Assembly: GCF_007833275.1 (NCBI RefSeq)
Contig: NZ_CP042241.1
Span: forward strand, 1,240,001 to 1,304,000
Direction of reading: 5' to 3'
DNA from: Salarchaeum sp. JOR-1
Lineage (GTDB): Archaea > Halobacteriota > Halobacteria > Halobacteriales > Halobacteriaceae
Length of the DNA stretch: 64,000 bases
Below the pieces are notes generated by a model. The model was given only the letters and a program-made list of their open reading frames with translations. It had not been told where the DNA came from and made no database searches. A program made the position numbers and the translations under genes. The stretch's first letter is position 1, and every line of letters begins with the position of its first letter. Below, piece by piece: positions 46,798 through 54,965 of this stretch.

Positions 46798-48696
46798 TCA
46801 GGATTGTTCGTCACCCATGTTACCAGGGGTGGGCGATTCACGTTGTGTCTTGAGGTACGCTTGGAAATCTGGATCGTCCACTTGGTTTTGAGCAAATTCG
46901 TCTGTGTACTCCCAGTCGTCCGGTCGTGGACAATGATGTTCGCACCCGGCGCAGTGCTGTTCTTCAAATGTATTGAACAAGGATTCAAGATTGCTCCCCA
47001 TCATCCCACCGCCGTGCTGACACCACAGTGTTTTTGTCCCAATCGAAGTGACTCCGGTTAGTTTCCCCAATTGAGATGGGTGGTATGACAGATGGAGATG
47101 TTCGCAGTGCCGGTGGTACGGTTCCGGATCGGCATCCTCAACACCACGTCGGGCTGCATCGGCAACAATATCTCGTGTGTCCAGTTGGTTGTCATTCACT
47201 GACCTACTCGTTTCGTCCACGTCGATGCCCTGTATTTCGAGCATACGTTTTGTCTGTTCCTTCAAATCACGGTCGTTGGATTGCTGGTCGGAATCGTTGT
47301 CATGGGAGTGCGGGTCCGGATTGTCTTCGATTCGCTGTAGGTTTTCTTCAGCATCTTGAATGAGTACCTCATCGTCGAACCCTTTGGCGAGGTCACGAGC
47401 ATCCGTCAGGAATCCCGTTGCCGTGTCCGGGTCTGACATAACGAAGTAATGGTAGAGGCCAACACTTTTTCGCAGATTGAACTCAGTCTCTGGCTCATTT
47501 AGTAAGTCGGCGAGCTGTGTTGCTTGGTCAACGAGTGGGTGTACCTCGTTTGGGGGCTCGTCACCATGCGGTGAATCGATAGCTAACGAGGTACGGCGCA
47601 TCACATAATCAATAATTGGTGACAGGCACGTCGCATATGCGTAGTACTCCTTGTTTTCGAGTAGCTCAGCGAGTATAGTGTTGATTTCTGTAGCTGCTTG
47701 GAGTTCGTGAGTGAGCAGTTCTCGCTCGCTTAACGAACGGATGAACGGGTATTCCGGCACGCTGAGTTCATCAGTGTCTTGTACGATATCCACCGCAACC
47801 ATCTCCTCGCGTCGTTTGAGAATCACGGATAACCCGCCGATATGCTTGTGGACAGCTGCGATGTTCGCATCAGTCTCCCGGTCAAGGTCGCGTGCAATGC
47901 CTTCGGCTTCAGCTCCAAGTTCAGCGATTTGGAAGGCTTCGTCCGCGTTTCCAGGATTTAACATCAGGATCTGCATCAGCAACGCGCTGATTTTCGCCCG
48001 GTCTTCATGCGCTGAATCGCTGACCTCTTCTACTGCCTCTTGCGCTTGCTCAAATCGTCCGCGCTTTAGATGCAATCGAGCTTCAACAAGCCTGTGCCCG
48101 CGGTAACTCGTACGTTCGCTCTCCGTCTGATTTTGTAATTCAGTAATATCATCTGGAGTGAATTGGATTCCGTCGCCAATATTCAACCCTCTCGATTCCT
48201 GACGTGTAATTCGGTTACTCGTTCGTTTAACGGCTCTCTCAAGGCGTTCGTAATCAGTGATTTTCTGCGACCGTGGAACCCGAATACGAGCGTAATCTTG
48301 TTTCTCCCGCCAATTCGGGGTATCCTCGTTGAGGTCGTCCCATACGAATTCCTGTACGATACGCCAGTAAATCCCCTCATACTCATCATCGTAAATAGCG
48401 AGCACGACGGGGAGAGGTTCGGCCAGGTATTGTGAGATGTGCGAAGTCTTGAGATCGTGGTGAACGCTGTCGTCGTTATCGAACCCGCTGGAAGACTTAA
48501 GCTGAATGTAGAAATGATCGCCCGTGAGTTGCTGCTGGTCGGTGTCCTCATCGCTGGATGGCTCTTCGGTGAGTGCTACCTCAAAGTCGAGCCCATAGTC
48601 GTTTTCTAAAGCGTTAACGACATACGGGCTCAGGTCTTTTTCGAGTTGTCCGATTCCTCGACGGTCAACGACGTGGTGGGGGCTCCGTTCGGTCAT
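46798..48696 (-). CDS. DUF4365 nuclease-like protein with helical-repeat middle and zinc cluster
   Basis: This is a 632-residue protein. The N-terminus (about 10-170) fits DUF4365, a predicted PD-(D/E)XK-like nuclease fold: GIGQLEKDLSPYVVNAL, then GDHFYIQLKSSSG with the QxK core, HHDLKTSHISQYL and VVLAIYDDEYEGIYW. The middle (about 210-450) looks like TPR or other helical repeats (LHLKRGRFEQAQEAVEEVSD). Near the end is a Cys/His cluster (HCEHLHLSYH, WCQHGGGM, CAGCEHHC) likely to bind zinc. Nuclease plus helical scaffold plus zinc module is a common plan for anti-phage effectors, but no characterised relative is evident. It sits between the DUF3644 gene and an IS remnant. Confidence 0.75.
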   Translation of the reverse strand: MTERSPHHVVDRRGIGQLEKDLSPYVVNALENDYGLDFEVALTEEPSSDEDTDQQQLTGDHFYIQLKSSSGFDNDDSVHHDLKTSHISQYLAEPLPVVLAIYDDEYEGIYWRIVQEFVWDDLNEDTPNWREKQDYARIRVPRSQKITDYERLERAVKRTSNRITRQESRGLNIGDGIQFTPDDITELQNQTESERTSYRGHRLVEARLHLKRGRFEQAQEAVEEVSDSAHEDRAKISALLMQILMLNPGNADEAFQIAELGAEAEGIARDLDRETDANIAAVHKHIGGLSVILKRREEMVAVDIVQDTDELSVPEYPFIRSLSERELLTHELQAATEINTILAELLENKEYYAYATCLSPIIDYVMRRTSLAIDSPHGDEPPNEVHPLVDQATQLADLLNEPETEFNLRKSVGLYHYFVMSDPDTATGFLTDARDLAKGFDDEVLIQDAEENLQRIEDNPDPHSHDNDSDQQSNDRDLKEQTKRMLEIQGIDVDETSRSVNDNQLDTRDIVADAARRGVEDADPEPYHRHCEHLHLSYHPSQLGKLTGVTSIGTKTLWCQHGGGMMGSNLESLFNTFEEQHCAGCEHHCPRPDDWEYTDEFAQNQVDDPDFQAYLKTQRESPTPGNMGDEQS

Positions 48697-48807
48697 CGGT
48701 CAGCTTGTTGTGTTTCCTGGGTGTGTCCAGTCATAGCGGTCAGGTCGTGACTGTTTATCATAGCTCAAGATGTTTCCACTTACGAATAAATCCCTGTGCA
48801 GTGTTGA

Positions 48808-50683
48808 TCAATCGGCGTCTGACGAGGCCCACTCAGCATCGGCTATATCTCCAAATATCTGCTTGGTCTCTGGTGGTTCGGTCGGAAGGCGAAGATCGCG
48901 CGGGTCGTCCTCGATGGCCTGCATCAGCTCACCAGCGGTCAGTTGCTTCCCCTCGCTCAGGGCTTCACCCGTTTCCTCAGCGCGGAGGATGTTCGCCACC
49001 GTCCAGATGTTGAAGAGGTGCGCCGCGAAGTTGAAATAGAACGCCCGAAGCGCCGGGTTTCGAGACCCACACTTGGCGAGGAACTCCTCCTTGATCACGC
49101 GGAAGTCCGTCTCGATGCCCCACCGACGGCGGTACGCCTCACCCAACTCTTCCGGCGGGATCTCTTCGGAATGCAGGTTCGTGTAGAAGTACGTGTAGTC
49201 GTCCATCGGCTCATCAGCGTCTGACTGCCGCAGTTTCACCGTCTTGTCCGACTTCAGCCCGACCGCGTAATAGCTGTCTTCGTCGAGGGAGCCGACGCCG
49301 TAGGGGTAGTACGACGACCGCAGATCGGCACGCGCCATTCCGTTCAGGAAGTGTTTGACCGTCTTCCCCGACTTGCGGCCCTGCATCACCAGTTCCAGCC
49401 CCTGCTCGGTGATAGTCGAAATCGTGTCCGAGTTGTAGAACTCCGTCCCCGCGTCAAGGTAGACACGGCCGATACTCAGGTGTTGCCTGGCCAGCCGGAG
49501 CATCCGACGGATGTACTCTGGCGTCTTGCTCTTGTCTTTGACCGGGAGCACGACCAGAATCAGCGGCGTGTCAGTCCCGACGAGAGCCAGCGTGATGTAC
49601 TTCCACGCCCACGAGTAGTTCCGCCCCGGCTTCGTCCCGCGAATGAACTCGTTGCTTTCGTTGTCGCCGTAGAACGGCCAGTCCGTGATGTCAATAGCTA
49701 CCTCCGCGCTGTCGGGAAAGTAGTCGTGCCGGGCGGCGATATCGAAGAGTTCCTCGTTTGCCTCCCGGAACATCCGCAAGACGGACTCCCGTGAGGACTT
49801 CCGAAGGTGGTGCGTGAGGTTCTGCCCCGTCGGAATGTCGCCGTCGTCGTAGAATGGCTTGTACTTGAGGTTCTTCGCGGCGTCGTTGACGAAGCCGTTC
49901 CCGTTCGCGGCGGCGATGAGCACCCGGAGCGACGCGTCCTTCGTCACCTCTGTACTGCTGTCGCGCTTCAGGCGGAGGTACTTGAACGTCTTCGAGCGGA
50001 GCTCCCGAGCGATGACCTGAACCGGCGGGAACCCTTCGCCGTCCGTGACTATCGTGTCCGGCGTCGGGTCGCGGAACCAGTGTTCGAGCTTCGTGTCCTG
50101 CAACTGCCGAACCAGCGTTTCAGTCTCGCTCGCGTAGTAGTGCCGCGTTTCTTCGAGCATCCGTCCTGGCATCCGGTTCAACGTCGGTTGACTCACCGAA
50201 TCCTCAATGCCCAACGACTCCCGGATGTCAGCGTCGTTGATGGCGCGGGCTACGCCCGACTGGTTGAGTGCCGAGAGGTCGAAGAACAGATACAGCCGCG
50301 TCGCGTCTTCTCCGTCCAGATTTTGCGTTAGATCCTCGTTTTCCCCTTCGTCCAGTAGTAGTGCCGAAGCTGAACCTTCCCGAGTGCCTTTGCGAGTCGG
50401 TGTTCGGGCGGCTTCAGGTCATACCGATTCCGTTCCACCGACCAATTGTAGACGCGGTAGACCTCTGATTTGATAGCTTCCCACAGCGGCGGCGTGATGT
50501 TCTTGGCCGGGTTTCGGGTCAAAAGGCCCGTGTACGCCCAAGGATCGTCGCGCGGGTCGTCGGGTAGTTCCTCTCGGCTTCTCTGTACCGGCTTGAAATC
50601 TTCGCCTTCTCCTGCCGCCGTTCGTGGATTTCACCCTTCGACTCGGGCTCACGGTCGGCGTCCTCGTTTTTCTCCTTTGCCAT
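48808..50683 (-). pseudogene. IS4-type (ISH8-like) DDE transposase with two frameshifts
   Basis: From ATG 50683 the frame reads MAKEKNEDADREPESKGEIH. It shifts near 50565 into WAYTGLLTRNPAKNITPPLW and again near 50335 into ATRLYLFFDLSALNQSG. It then stays open to 48808. The catalytic residues are present in the long last frame: DITDWPFYGD, VYLDAGTEFY and the YREK-type block YRRRWGIETDFRVIKEE typical of IS4. In intact form it would be about 620 residues. No clear terminal repeats were seen, so element limits are not given. It separates the DUF4365 gene from the RAMP operon. Confidence 0.8.
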
Positions 50684-50700
50684 CCTGCTGAATCCCCCGT

Positions 50701-50931
50701 CTACTCCTGTTCAACCGTCCAAACCAGAGAATTGCCGACCTTCTTCTTCGAGACCTTTCCATTCTCTTCGAGACGCCGCAGACGGTAGTCCGCCCCCTGT
50801 CGGGCAATTCCAAGTTCATCTGCTACTTCCTTCGTTCCCGCTGGCTCGTGCTCTGCAACAGCACGAATAAACTCCTCATCGGAGTGTTCGGGCTTGTATC
50901 GTCCGTGCTCGTTCCGCTCCTTGTCGTCCAT
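50701..50931 (-). CDS. Small winged-helix DNA-binding protein
   Basis: This is a 76-residue protein. A charged N-terminus (MDDKERNEHGRYKPEHSDEE) is followed by a winged helix: FIRAVAEHEPAGTKEVADEL, then IARQGADYRLRRLEENGKV and a short wing ending SLVWTVEQE. It starts 175 bases from, and opposite to, the first gene of the RAMP operon. Two TGTAGCAA-type repeats lie in the shared spacer, which makes it a plausible autoregulator of both sides. Alternatively it belongs to the IS remnant, whose start is only 18 bases beyond its stop. Confidence 0.75.
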   Translation of the reverse strand: MDDKERNEHGRYKPEHSDEEFIRAVAEHEPAGTKEVADELGIARQGADYRLRRLEENGKVSKKKVGNSLVWTVEQE

Positions 50932-50970
50932 ACCCCCTCTTCCACGTCACGGCACTTGTTCGTTTTGACG

Positions 50971-51011
50971 TGTAGCAAAAGGCTTATCACCTGTTGCCCT
51001 GTAGCAAGAGG
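50971..51011. promoter_or_regulatory. Two direct repeats, candidate operator
   Basis: TGTAGCAAAAGG at 50971-50982 and TGTAGCAAGAGG at 51000-51011 differ at one base and are 29 bases apart, close to three helical turns. They lie between the divergent wHTH gene and the RAMP operon. Binding by the wHTH protein is inference. Confidence 0.5.
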
Positions 51012-51053
51012 TGAGGAAGCCCGGCCCCTCGGGGTGTGACCATCGCAGGAAAC

Positions 51054-51078
51054 GCCCGCGTGCTTGGAACACGCGGGC
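51054..51078 (+). ncRNA. Leader hairpin upstream of the RAMP operon
   Basis: GCCCGCGTG-cttggaa-CACGCGGGC is a perfect 9-base GC-rich stem with a 7-base loop. It lies 28 bases before the ATG at 51107, in a leader of about 100 bases. A further GC-rich segment (CCCGGCCCCTCGGGG) lies upstream, and CGATTGAAG follows, which resembles the 3' end of haloarchaeal CRISPR repeats. It could be a 5'-UTR regulatory element or a small structured RNA used by the operon's products; the sequence alone does not decide. Confidence 0.4.
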
Positions 51079-51106
51079 CGAGTTCCCCAAGACGATTGAA
51101 GAACCC

Positions 51107-51916
51107 ATGACCGAATTCGAGTCCGACCAAATTGAAGGCATCGCTCGCCCTGCCGTCACCGACGGAGGGCAAAGTAACTACGACCTCGATACCCTGGACG
51201 CGATCATCGAGGAGAACCTGTGGCAGGCCGCCCGCGACGGGCTGGATGACGACGCAGTGGCCGACTTACTCCTCCGCCACCGTGACGGCGTGGTGGGCAA
51301 CGGCCTCGATGACCACGTCGGTCTCAAGCGCGAGGTCGCCACAGACGGCGGCGTGTCTCGGCGGAAGTTCCTCGGAACGGCCGCGGCCGCCACTGCTGGT
51401 GTCCCGATTGTCAGCGGTGAAGGGTCGGCGGAATCCACCGACGAGGTCCACGAATCGCCCGACCTGAGCAACGACTACCCGAACACGCGCCGGATGAAGG
51501 GCGGTACCGGCCATCCGCTCACCGGGATCTATGCCCCGGAGACCTGGAGTAGATCGACGCGAGCTGAGTCCGAAGACTTCGGCGGCGTCACGGAGCTGGA
51601 GTTCTACCAGCACGCGCTCCAGTGGGGGATGGGAATCAGCCTGAAAATCAGGAAAGGAGACGTTGAAACGTCTATCTCCCTCGATGTTGACCGCGCTGAA
51701 ATGCTCGGGCGCTGGCTCATCGAGGCCGCCCGCGACACCAAGCAGTGGCGGGCGGAGAACCCCGAAGCGTGGAACTACGAGATGGACACCAGCGACAACG
51801 TGGCCGACCGAATCGACGAGCCTGCTGTGGGCGAAGGTGAGTTGGGAAGCGACCGGTTGAAGACGCCGGCACAACTGGCGGCGACTCTGTCGGAGGTGGC
51901 CGATGCAGACCAGTGA
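51107..51916 (+). CDS. First gene of the RAMP operon, unknown protein with internal Tat-like motif
   Basis: This is a 269-residue protein without a recognised family. Residues 1-80 are acidic and helical (YDLDTLDAIIEENLWQAARD, DAVADLLLRHRDG). At 84-104 lies SRRKFLGTAAAATAGVPIV, which matches a twin-arginine signal but sits behind an unusually long N-terminal region. The C-terminal half has FGGVTELEFYQHALQWGMG and ISLDVDRAEMLGRWLIEAAR, an alpha/beta pattern. The start MTEFESD is preferred over an in-frame ATG at 51011, because that would translate through the leader hairpin. It overlaps the 44-residue gene by 14 bases and leads the operon. Export would be odd for a partner of cytoplasmic RAMP proteins, so the motif may be inactive or the protein may tether the complex. 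Confidence 0.7.
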   Translation: MTEFESDQIEGIARPAVTDGGQSNYDLDTLDAIIEENLWQAARDGLDDDAVADLLLRHRDGVVGNGLDDHVGLKREVATDGGVSRRKFLGTAAAATAGVPIVSGEGSAESTDEVHESPDLSNDYPNTRRMKGGTGHPLTGIYAPETWSRSTRAESEDFGGVTELEFYQHALQWGMGISLKIRKGDVETSISLDVDRAEMLGRWLIEAARDTKQWRAENPEAWNYEMDTSDNVADRIDEPAVGEGELGSDRLKTPAQLAATLSEVADADQ

Positions 51917-52037
51917 CGCCCGCGTGACCGCTCGCATCGTCCGCACGGACGACGGCGATACGTTCCACGAGTACGAAGTCGGCGGCATTTCGTACCCCTC
52001 GGCAGAGGCTCTCGAAGCGGCGCTTGAAGCACGCTAA
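51903..52037 (+). CDS. 44-residue protein between operon genes
   Basis: A short open frame, MQTSDARVTARIVRTDDGDT to EALEAALEAR, overlaps the end of the preceding gene by 14 bases and stops 12 bases before the Cas7-like gene. Composition and codon use look coding (acidic, GC-rich third positions), and the predicted shape is a beta hairpin followed by a helix. No family is recognised. It may be a small structural subunit; position is the only argument. Confidence 0.6.
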   Translation: MQTSDARVTARIVRTDDGDTFHEYEVGGISYPSAEALEAALEAR

Positions 52038-52049
52038 CCCCACAAAATC

Positions 52050-52913
52050 ATGATTGAAGACATCGAGAAGGACGTTTTCGTACGAATTCAAACCGACCTA
52101 CTGGTGGTCGGAGACAGCATCATGACCGACCGGCACCACGCCAGCAACGGGAACTACGAGGACGACGACCCGCAGAACCAGATCGGCGGAATCATCCCCG
52201 CCTTCCCCCTCTCCGGGTGGCTCCGCCACGGGATGGAGGAAGTCGTCCACGACTACGACGGCACCGCCTGTCATCCCGGGGAAGCCAACGCGAACTTCAT
52301 GAAGGAGGACGTCTACGAGCGCGACCTCGATGACGGCTACCACGAGAAGGGCGCGTGCACCGACGACCCGAAAGAAGACGACGGCTGTGTGGTCTTCGAC
52401 CTCTTCGGCGGCTTCGGTGGCGTCCCCGGGAAGGTGATGCGGCGACCGATCAAGTTCAACCCCGTCCGCTCCAGCGTGGACTACACGCGCGGACAGGCTG
52501 AGGGTCACTACCGGCGGCTCAACCGGAACGTCGTCTCCCGGAACCGTGAAGACAACCGTGAGCCGCTTCGGAACGCCGAGGTAGACGCTGTGGCGAATCT
52601 GGACGGGTGCTGGCACCTCTCCTTCCGCGAGATGAAACCCGAGTTCGTCGGCCTTCTGACCGAGGGCATCAACTTCCTCGATGCTCACAAGACCGACTTC
52701 ATGCACCAACTCGGTGGCGCGCGGAACTTCGGCGCGGGGATCGTCGATTGCCACCTCATCAACCCGCTCTACAACGAGCGCGAGCTGAAGCGCGTCTTCG
52801 ACCGTGGAAAGGGCAACACGAACAAGATGGACGAAAAGGACGATCTGTGGACCGAGGAGTACCGCCCGGCGTTCGTTGAGGCGCTGGAGGACCGTATTGC
52901 GGAGGGACCGTAG
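52050..52913 (+). CDS. Diverged Cas7-like RAMP protein (HRAMP-type)
   Basis: This is a 287-residue protein with features of Cas7-family RAMP backbones. It has an N-terminal beta strand and hydrophobic core (DVFVRIQTDLLVVGDSIMTD), the IPAFPLSGWLRHGMEEVV segment that parallels the iPgSSLKG-lR-a-E signature of Csm3/Cmr4/Csf2 proteins, and a Gly-rich loop (QLGGARNFGAGIVDCHLINP) like the GGxxxxGxG RAMP loop. A thumb-like insertion holds CVVFDLFGGFGGVPGK. Cas7 proteins polymerise along guide RNA. Together with the Cas5-like gene two places downstream, this matches the derived class 1 system reported in Halobacteria under the name HRAMP. No Cas10, Cas8, Cas3 or CRISPR array is nearby. Confidence 0.8.
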   Translation: MIEDIEKDVFVRIQTDLLVVGDSIMTDRHHASNGNYEDDDPQNQIGGIIPAFPLSGWLRHGMEEVVHDYDGTACHPGEANANFMKEDVYERDLDDGYHEKGACTDDPKEDDGCVVFDLFGGFGGVPGKVMRRPIKFNPVRSSVDYTRGQAEGHYRRLNRNVVSRNREDNREPLRNAEVDAVANLDGCWHLSFREMKPEFVGLLTEGINFLDAHKTDFMHQLGGARNFGAGIVDCHLINPLYNERELKRVFDRGKGNTNKMDEKDDLWTEEYRPAFVEALEDRIAEGP

Positions 52914-53693
52914 ATGGCCGAGAACGCCAGCCTCAGTGACTTTCAGGGCGACGGCGGCCAGGACGTGATGGTCGCCGCGTACCGCCACGATGCTCACAAG
53001 ATGAACGGGCAGCCACACGACTACGCCCCGGAGACGTTCGCGGGCGTGCCGGTGAACCAGACGGTTCCCCACAGGGCGGACGGCGATGCGTCGGCGCTCA
53101 GCCGGCCGAACGGCCAGCCTGAGCAGACAGTGGAGAACCACGAGACGCTCTACCGGCTATCGCTCATTGAGGGCGAGAGTCGGTACGACCCCGAGGAGTT
53201 CACGCGCAACGGTGTGGAGAGCGCCGTGAGGTCGCTCCTGACCGAAGACGACCCGGCGGCCATGCATCGGGCGTGGCTGGAGAGCGACGTCGTCTCGGCG
53301 TTCAACGAGAGCGTCTACTACCCGTACACGAGCCTGAAGTACCACACCCTGCTCGTGGCGGCCCTACTCGACAACTACCGCGACGGCCACGAGTTCGCCG
53401 ATCTCCTCCTGGTCGTGGACCGCGCCGGGGAGATCGTGCCCCACCGGACGGTCTACACAGGCGATGACTTCGCGCTCCGAATCGACGAGAGCGCGGGCGG
53501 GCGGCCGTCGTCCTGTCTCGGGAGTCGGCCGTGGCGGTCGTGGGCTTCGACGTGGAACCGGCTGACTGCGCACCCGCTCGATGCCGCTCACGACAAGTAC
53601 GACATGGTGCTGGACGCGAACCTCCGCCGGATCGGCGCGTGGTCTACCGCGCTCCAGTACATCGAGGACTTCCGGGAGGCGTTCGATCGATGA
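52914..53693 (+). CDS. Uncharacterised third component of the RAMP operon
   Basis: This is a 259-residue protein encoded without spacing between the Cas7-like and Cas5-like genes, so almost certainly part of their complex. It is mostly alpha-helical (GVESAVRSLLTEDDPAAMHR, LKYHTLLVAALLDNY), with a beta segment (EFADLLLVVDRAGEIVPHRT). No family is recognised. Between about 53497 and 53560 the annotated frame becomes Trp/Arg-rich (SRPWRSWASTWNRL), while another frame reads AAVVLSRESAVAVVGFDVEP, far more protein-like. A pair of compensating indels there would replace about 20 residues. Function could parallel the large subunit of class 1 effectors or be new. Confidence 0.7.
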   Translation: MAENASLSDFQGDGGQDVMVAAYRHDAHKMNGQPHDYAPETFAGVPVNQTVPHRADGDASALSRPNGQPEQTVENHETLYRLSLIEGESRYDPEEFTRNGVESAVRSLLTEDDPAAMHRAWLESDVVSAFNESVYYPYTSLKYHTLLVAALLDNYRDGHEFADLLLVVDRAGEIVPHRTVYTGDDFALRIDESAGGRPSSCLGSRPWRSWASTWNRLTAHPLDAAHDKYDMVLDANLRRIGAWSTALQYIEDFREAFDR

Positions 53694-54622
53694 CGTGCAT
53701 CCAGCAAGTCCAGTGGGAGCTGGAGATGGACTACATCGGCCACCCGTACTACGTCTCGGGGAACGCCATCATGCACGCGCTCGGCCAGCAACTCCCGCTC
53801 GACGTCCACCGCCACCTGAACGCGAGTCACGGCGTCTTCGTGCCCGGCCAGTTCGGGACGTTCCCCGAGGAGCACTCGCAGAGCGGCATCCGGCCGTACC
53901 TCGGAAGCGGCCTCCCGGACGTGGAGTCCTACGACGACCTGTTCCTGATGCGGCAGGCGTCGCACTCGTGGCTTCTCGATTCCCGGCCGCGAGACGCGCT
54001 GAACACCCACGACATCCGCGTGCAGAGCGGCCATCCGGCGCTGTCCCACGAGACCATCATGGGGAAGCCCGACGACGCGCGGAAGCAACAGCAGACGACG
54101 AAGTGGTACATCAACGCGTACCTGCACGCCGACCGGGACGATGTCCTCCCGCTCGATGAGAGCGTCCTGGACGGCCTCCAGTTCGGCGGGAAGCGCAACT
54201 ACGGCTACGGCATCACGGGGCTGAAAGACACGCAGGTCGTAGACCTGGGGGCGTTGGACTACTCGCGTCTCGAAGACGGTGCGGCGTTCATCCTCGAACT
54301 CGTGACGCCGTTCGTGCTGGAGTCGGAGTACCCGAACGCTCACGACCAGGACGTGCCGTGGTGGTGGAAGGAGGACCGCCGCGATCTGCGTGAACGCGAG
54401 GAGAAGGTGCTGGAGCAACGCGAGGTGTACAAGCTCCAGACGGTGGACCACGGGCAGGTCGTGAAGTACGAGGGCGACCGGCCGGTGGAGACCGCGAAGA
54501 GCGGCATCCTCCGGGTCGGCAGTCACTCGAAGTACGGCTTCGGAGAGCTGCGAGTGACGCCCGTCGAACCCCGCTCGAATCCGTGTCAAAATCTAGAGGA
54601 AAAGACGAAGGTTACCGGGTGA
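53690..54622 (+). CDS. Diverged Cas5-like RAMP protein (HRAMP-type)
   Basis: This is a 310-residue protein. Its ATG overlaps the previous stop (ATGA), so translation is coupled. Two glycine-rich RAMP loops are visible: LQFGGKRNYGYGITG at about residue 165, and GSHSKYGFGELRVTP near the C-terminus, consistent with two RRM-like folds. Between them FILELVTPFVLESEYPN gives a typical central strand. Cas5 proteins cap the 5' end of the guide RNA and start the backbone. There is no clear catalytic His of a Cas6-type RNase at the N-terminus, though HPYYVSGNAIMHALGQQL contains histidines worth testing. Last gene of the operon. Confidence 0.78.
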   Translation: MTCIQQVQWELEMDYIGHPYYVSGNAIMHALGQQLPLDVHRHLNASHGVFVPGQFGTFPEEHSQSGIRPYLGSGLPDVESYDDLFLMRQASHSWLLDSRPRDALNTHDIRVQSGHPALSHETIMGKPDDARKQQQTTKWYINAYLHADRDDVLPLDESVLDGLQFGGKRNYGYGITGLKDTQVVDLGALDYSRLEDGAAFILELVTPFVLESEYPNAHDQDVPWWWKEDRRDLREREEKVLEQREVYKLQTVDHGQVVKYEGDRPVETAKSGILRVGSHSKYGFGELRVTPVEPRSNPCQNLEEKTKVTG

Positions 54623-54847
54623 GATAACTCATGTGTGACGGGAGAATCGGCACGAAAAAATCACGCCGCAGACTGAATAAAGAAATCGTATTTGCAACAA
54701 CTGTTAACATTTCCCTGCCTGGAGGGGCTCTTCCGCACCGTACCCTGCCCCAACACGGGTGGCTGCGATTCAGAGAGCAGAACAGCCCGTCACACTGCAG
54801 ATCACCGCGTTCGCAGTAGCCGGTGGAAACCGCAAGCGTTCGAATAC
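54623..54847. other. Short gap after the RAMP operon
   Basis: No gene and no repeat array is seen. An open frame of 62 codons at 54631-54819 is Arg/Pro-rich and not supported. The absence of repeats here and upstream of 51107 means the operon has no adjacent CRISPR array. Confidence 0.5.
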
Positions 54848-54949
54848 CTACGCGTCAGCAGTACTGTCCGCGGTCGTTGTGCGACGCCACACACCAACGG
54901 CGAGGATCACGATGAGGCCACCGATGGCAAGGAGTTTTTTCACATTCAT
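54848..54949 (-). CDS. 33-residue single-helix membrane peptide
   Basis: MNVKKLLAIGGLIVILAVGV is followed by a short polar acidic tail. The frame begins 16 bases after the stop of the VanZ-family gene on the same strand. A basic N-terminus, one clean transmembrane helix and a polar tail make it look like a genuine small membrane protein at the end of the operon rather than chance. No function is known. Confidence 0.5.
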   Translation of the reverse strand: MNVKKLLAIGGLIVILAVGVWRRTTTADSTADA

Positions 54950-54965
54950 CTGCGTCCAGGGTGTC

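Noticed and set aside
54631..54819. 62-codon frame after the RAMP operon
   Set aside because: It is basic and Pro/Arg-rich, with no homology pattern. It runs through AT-rich trailer sequence of the operon.
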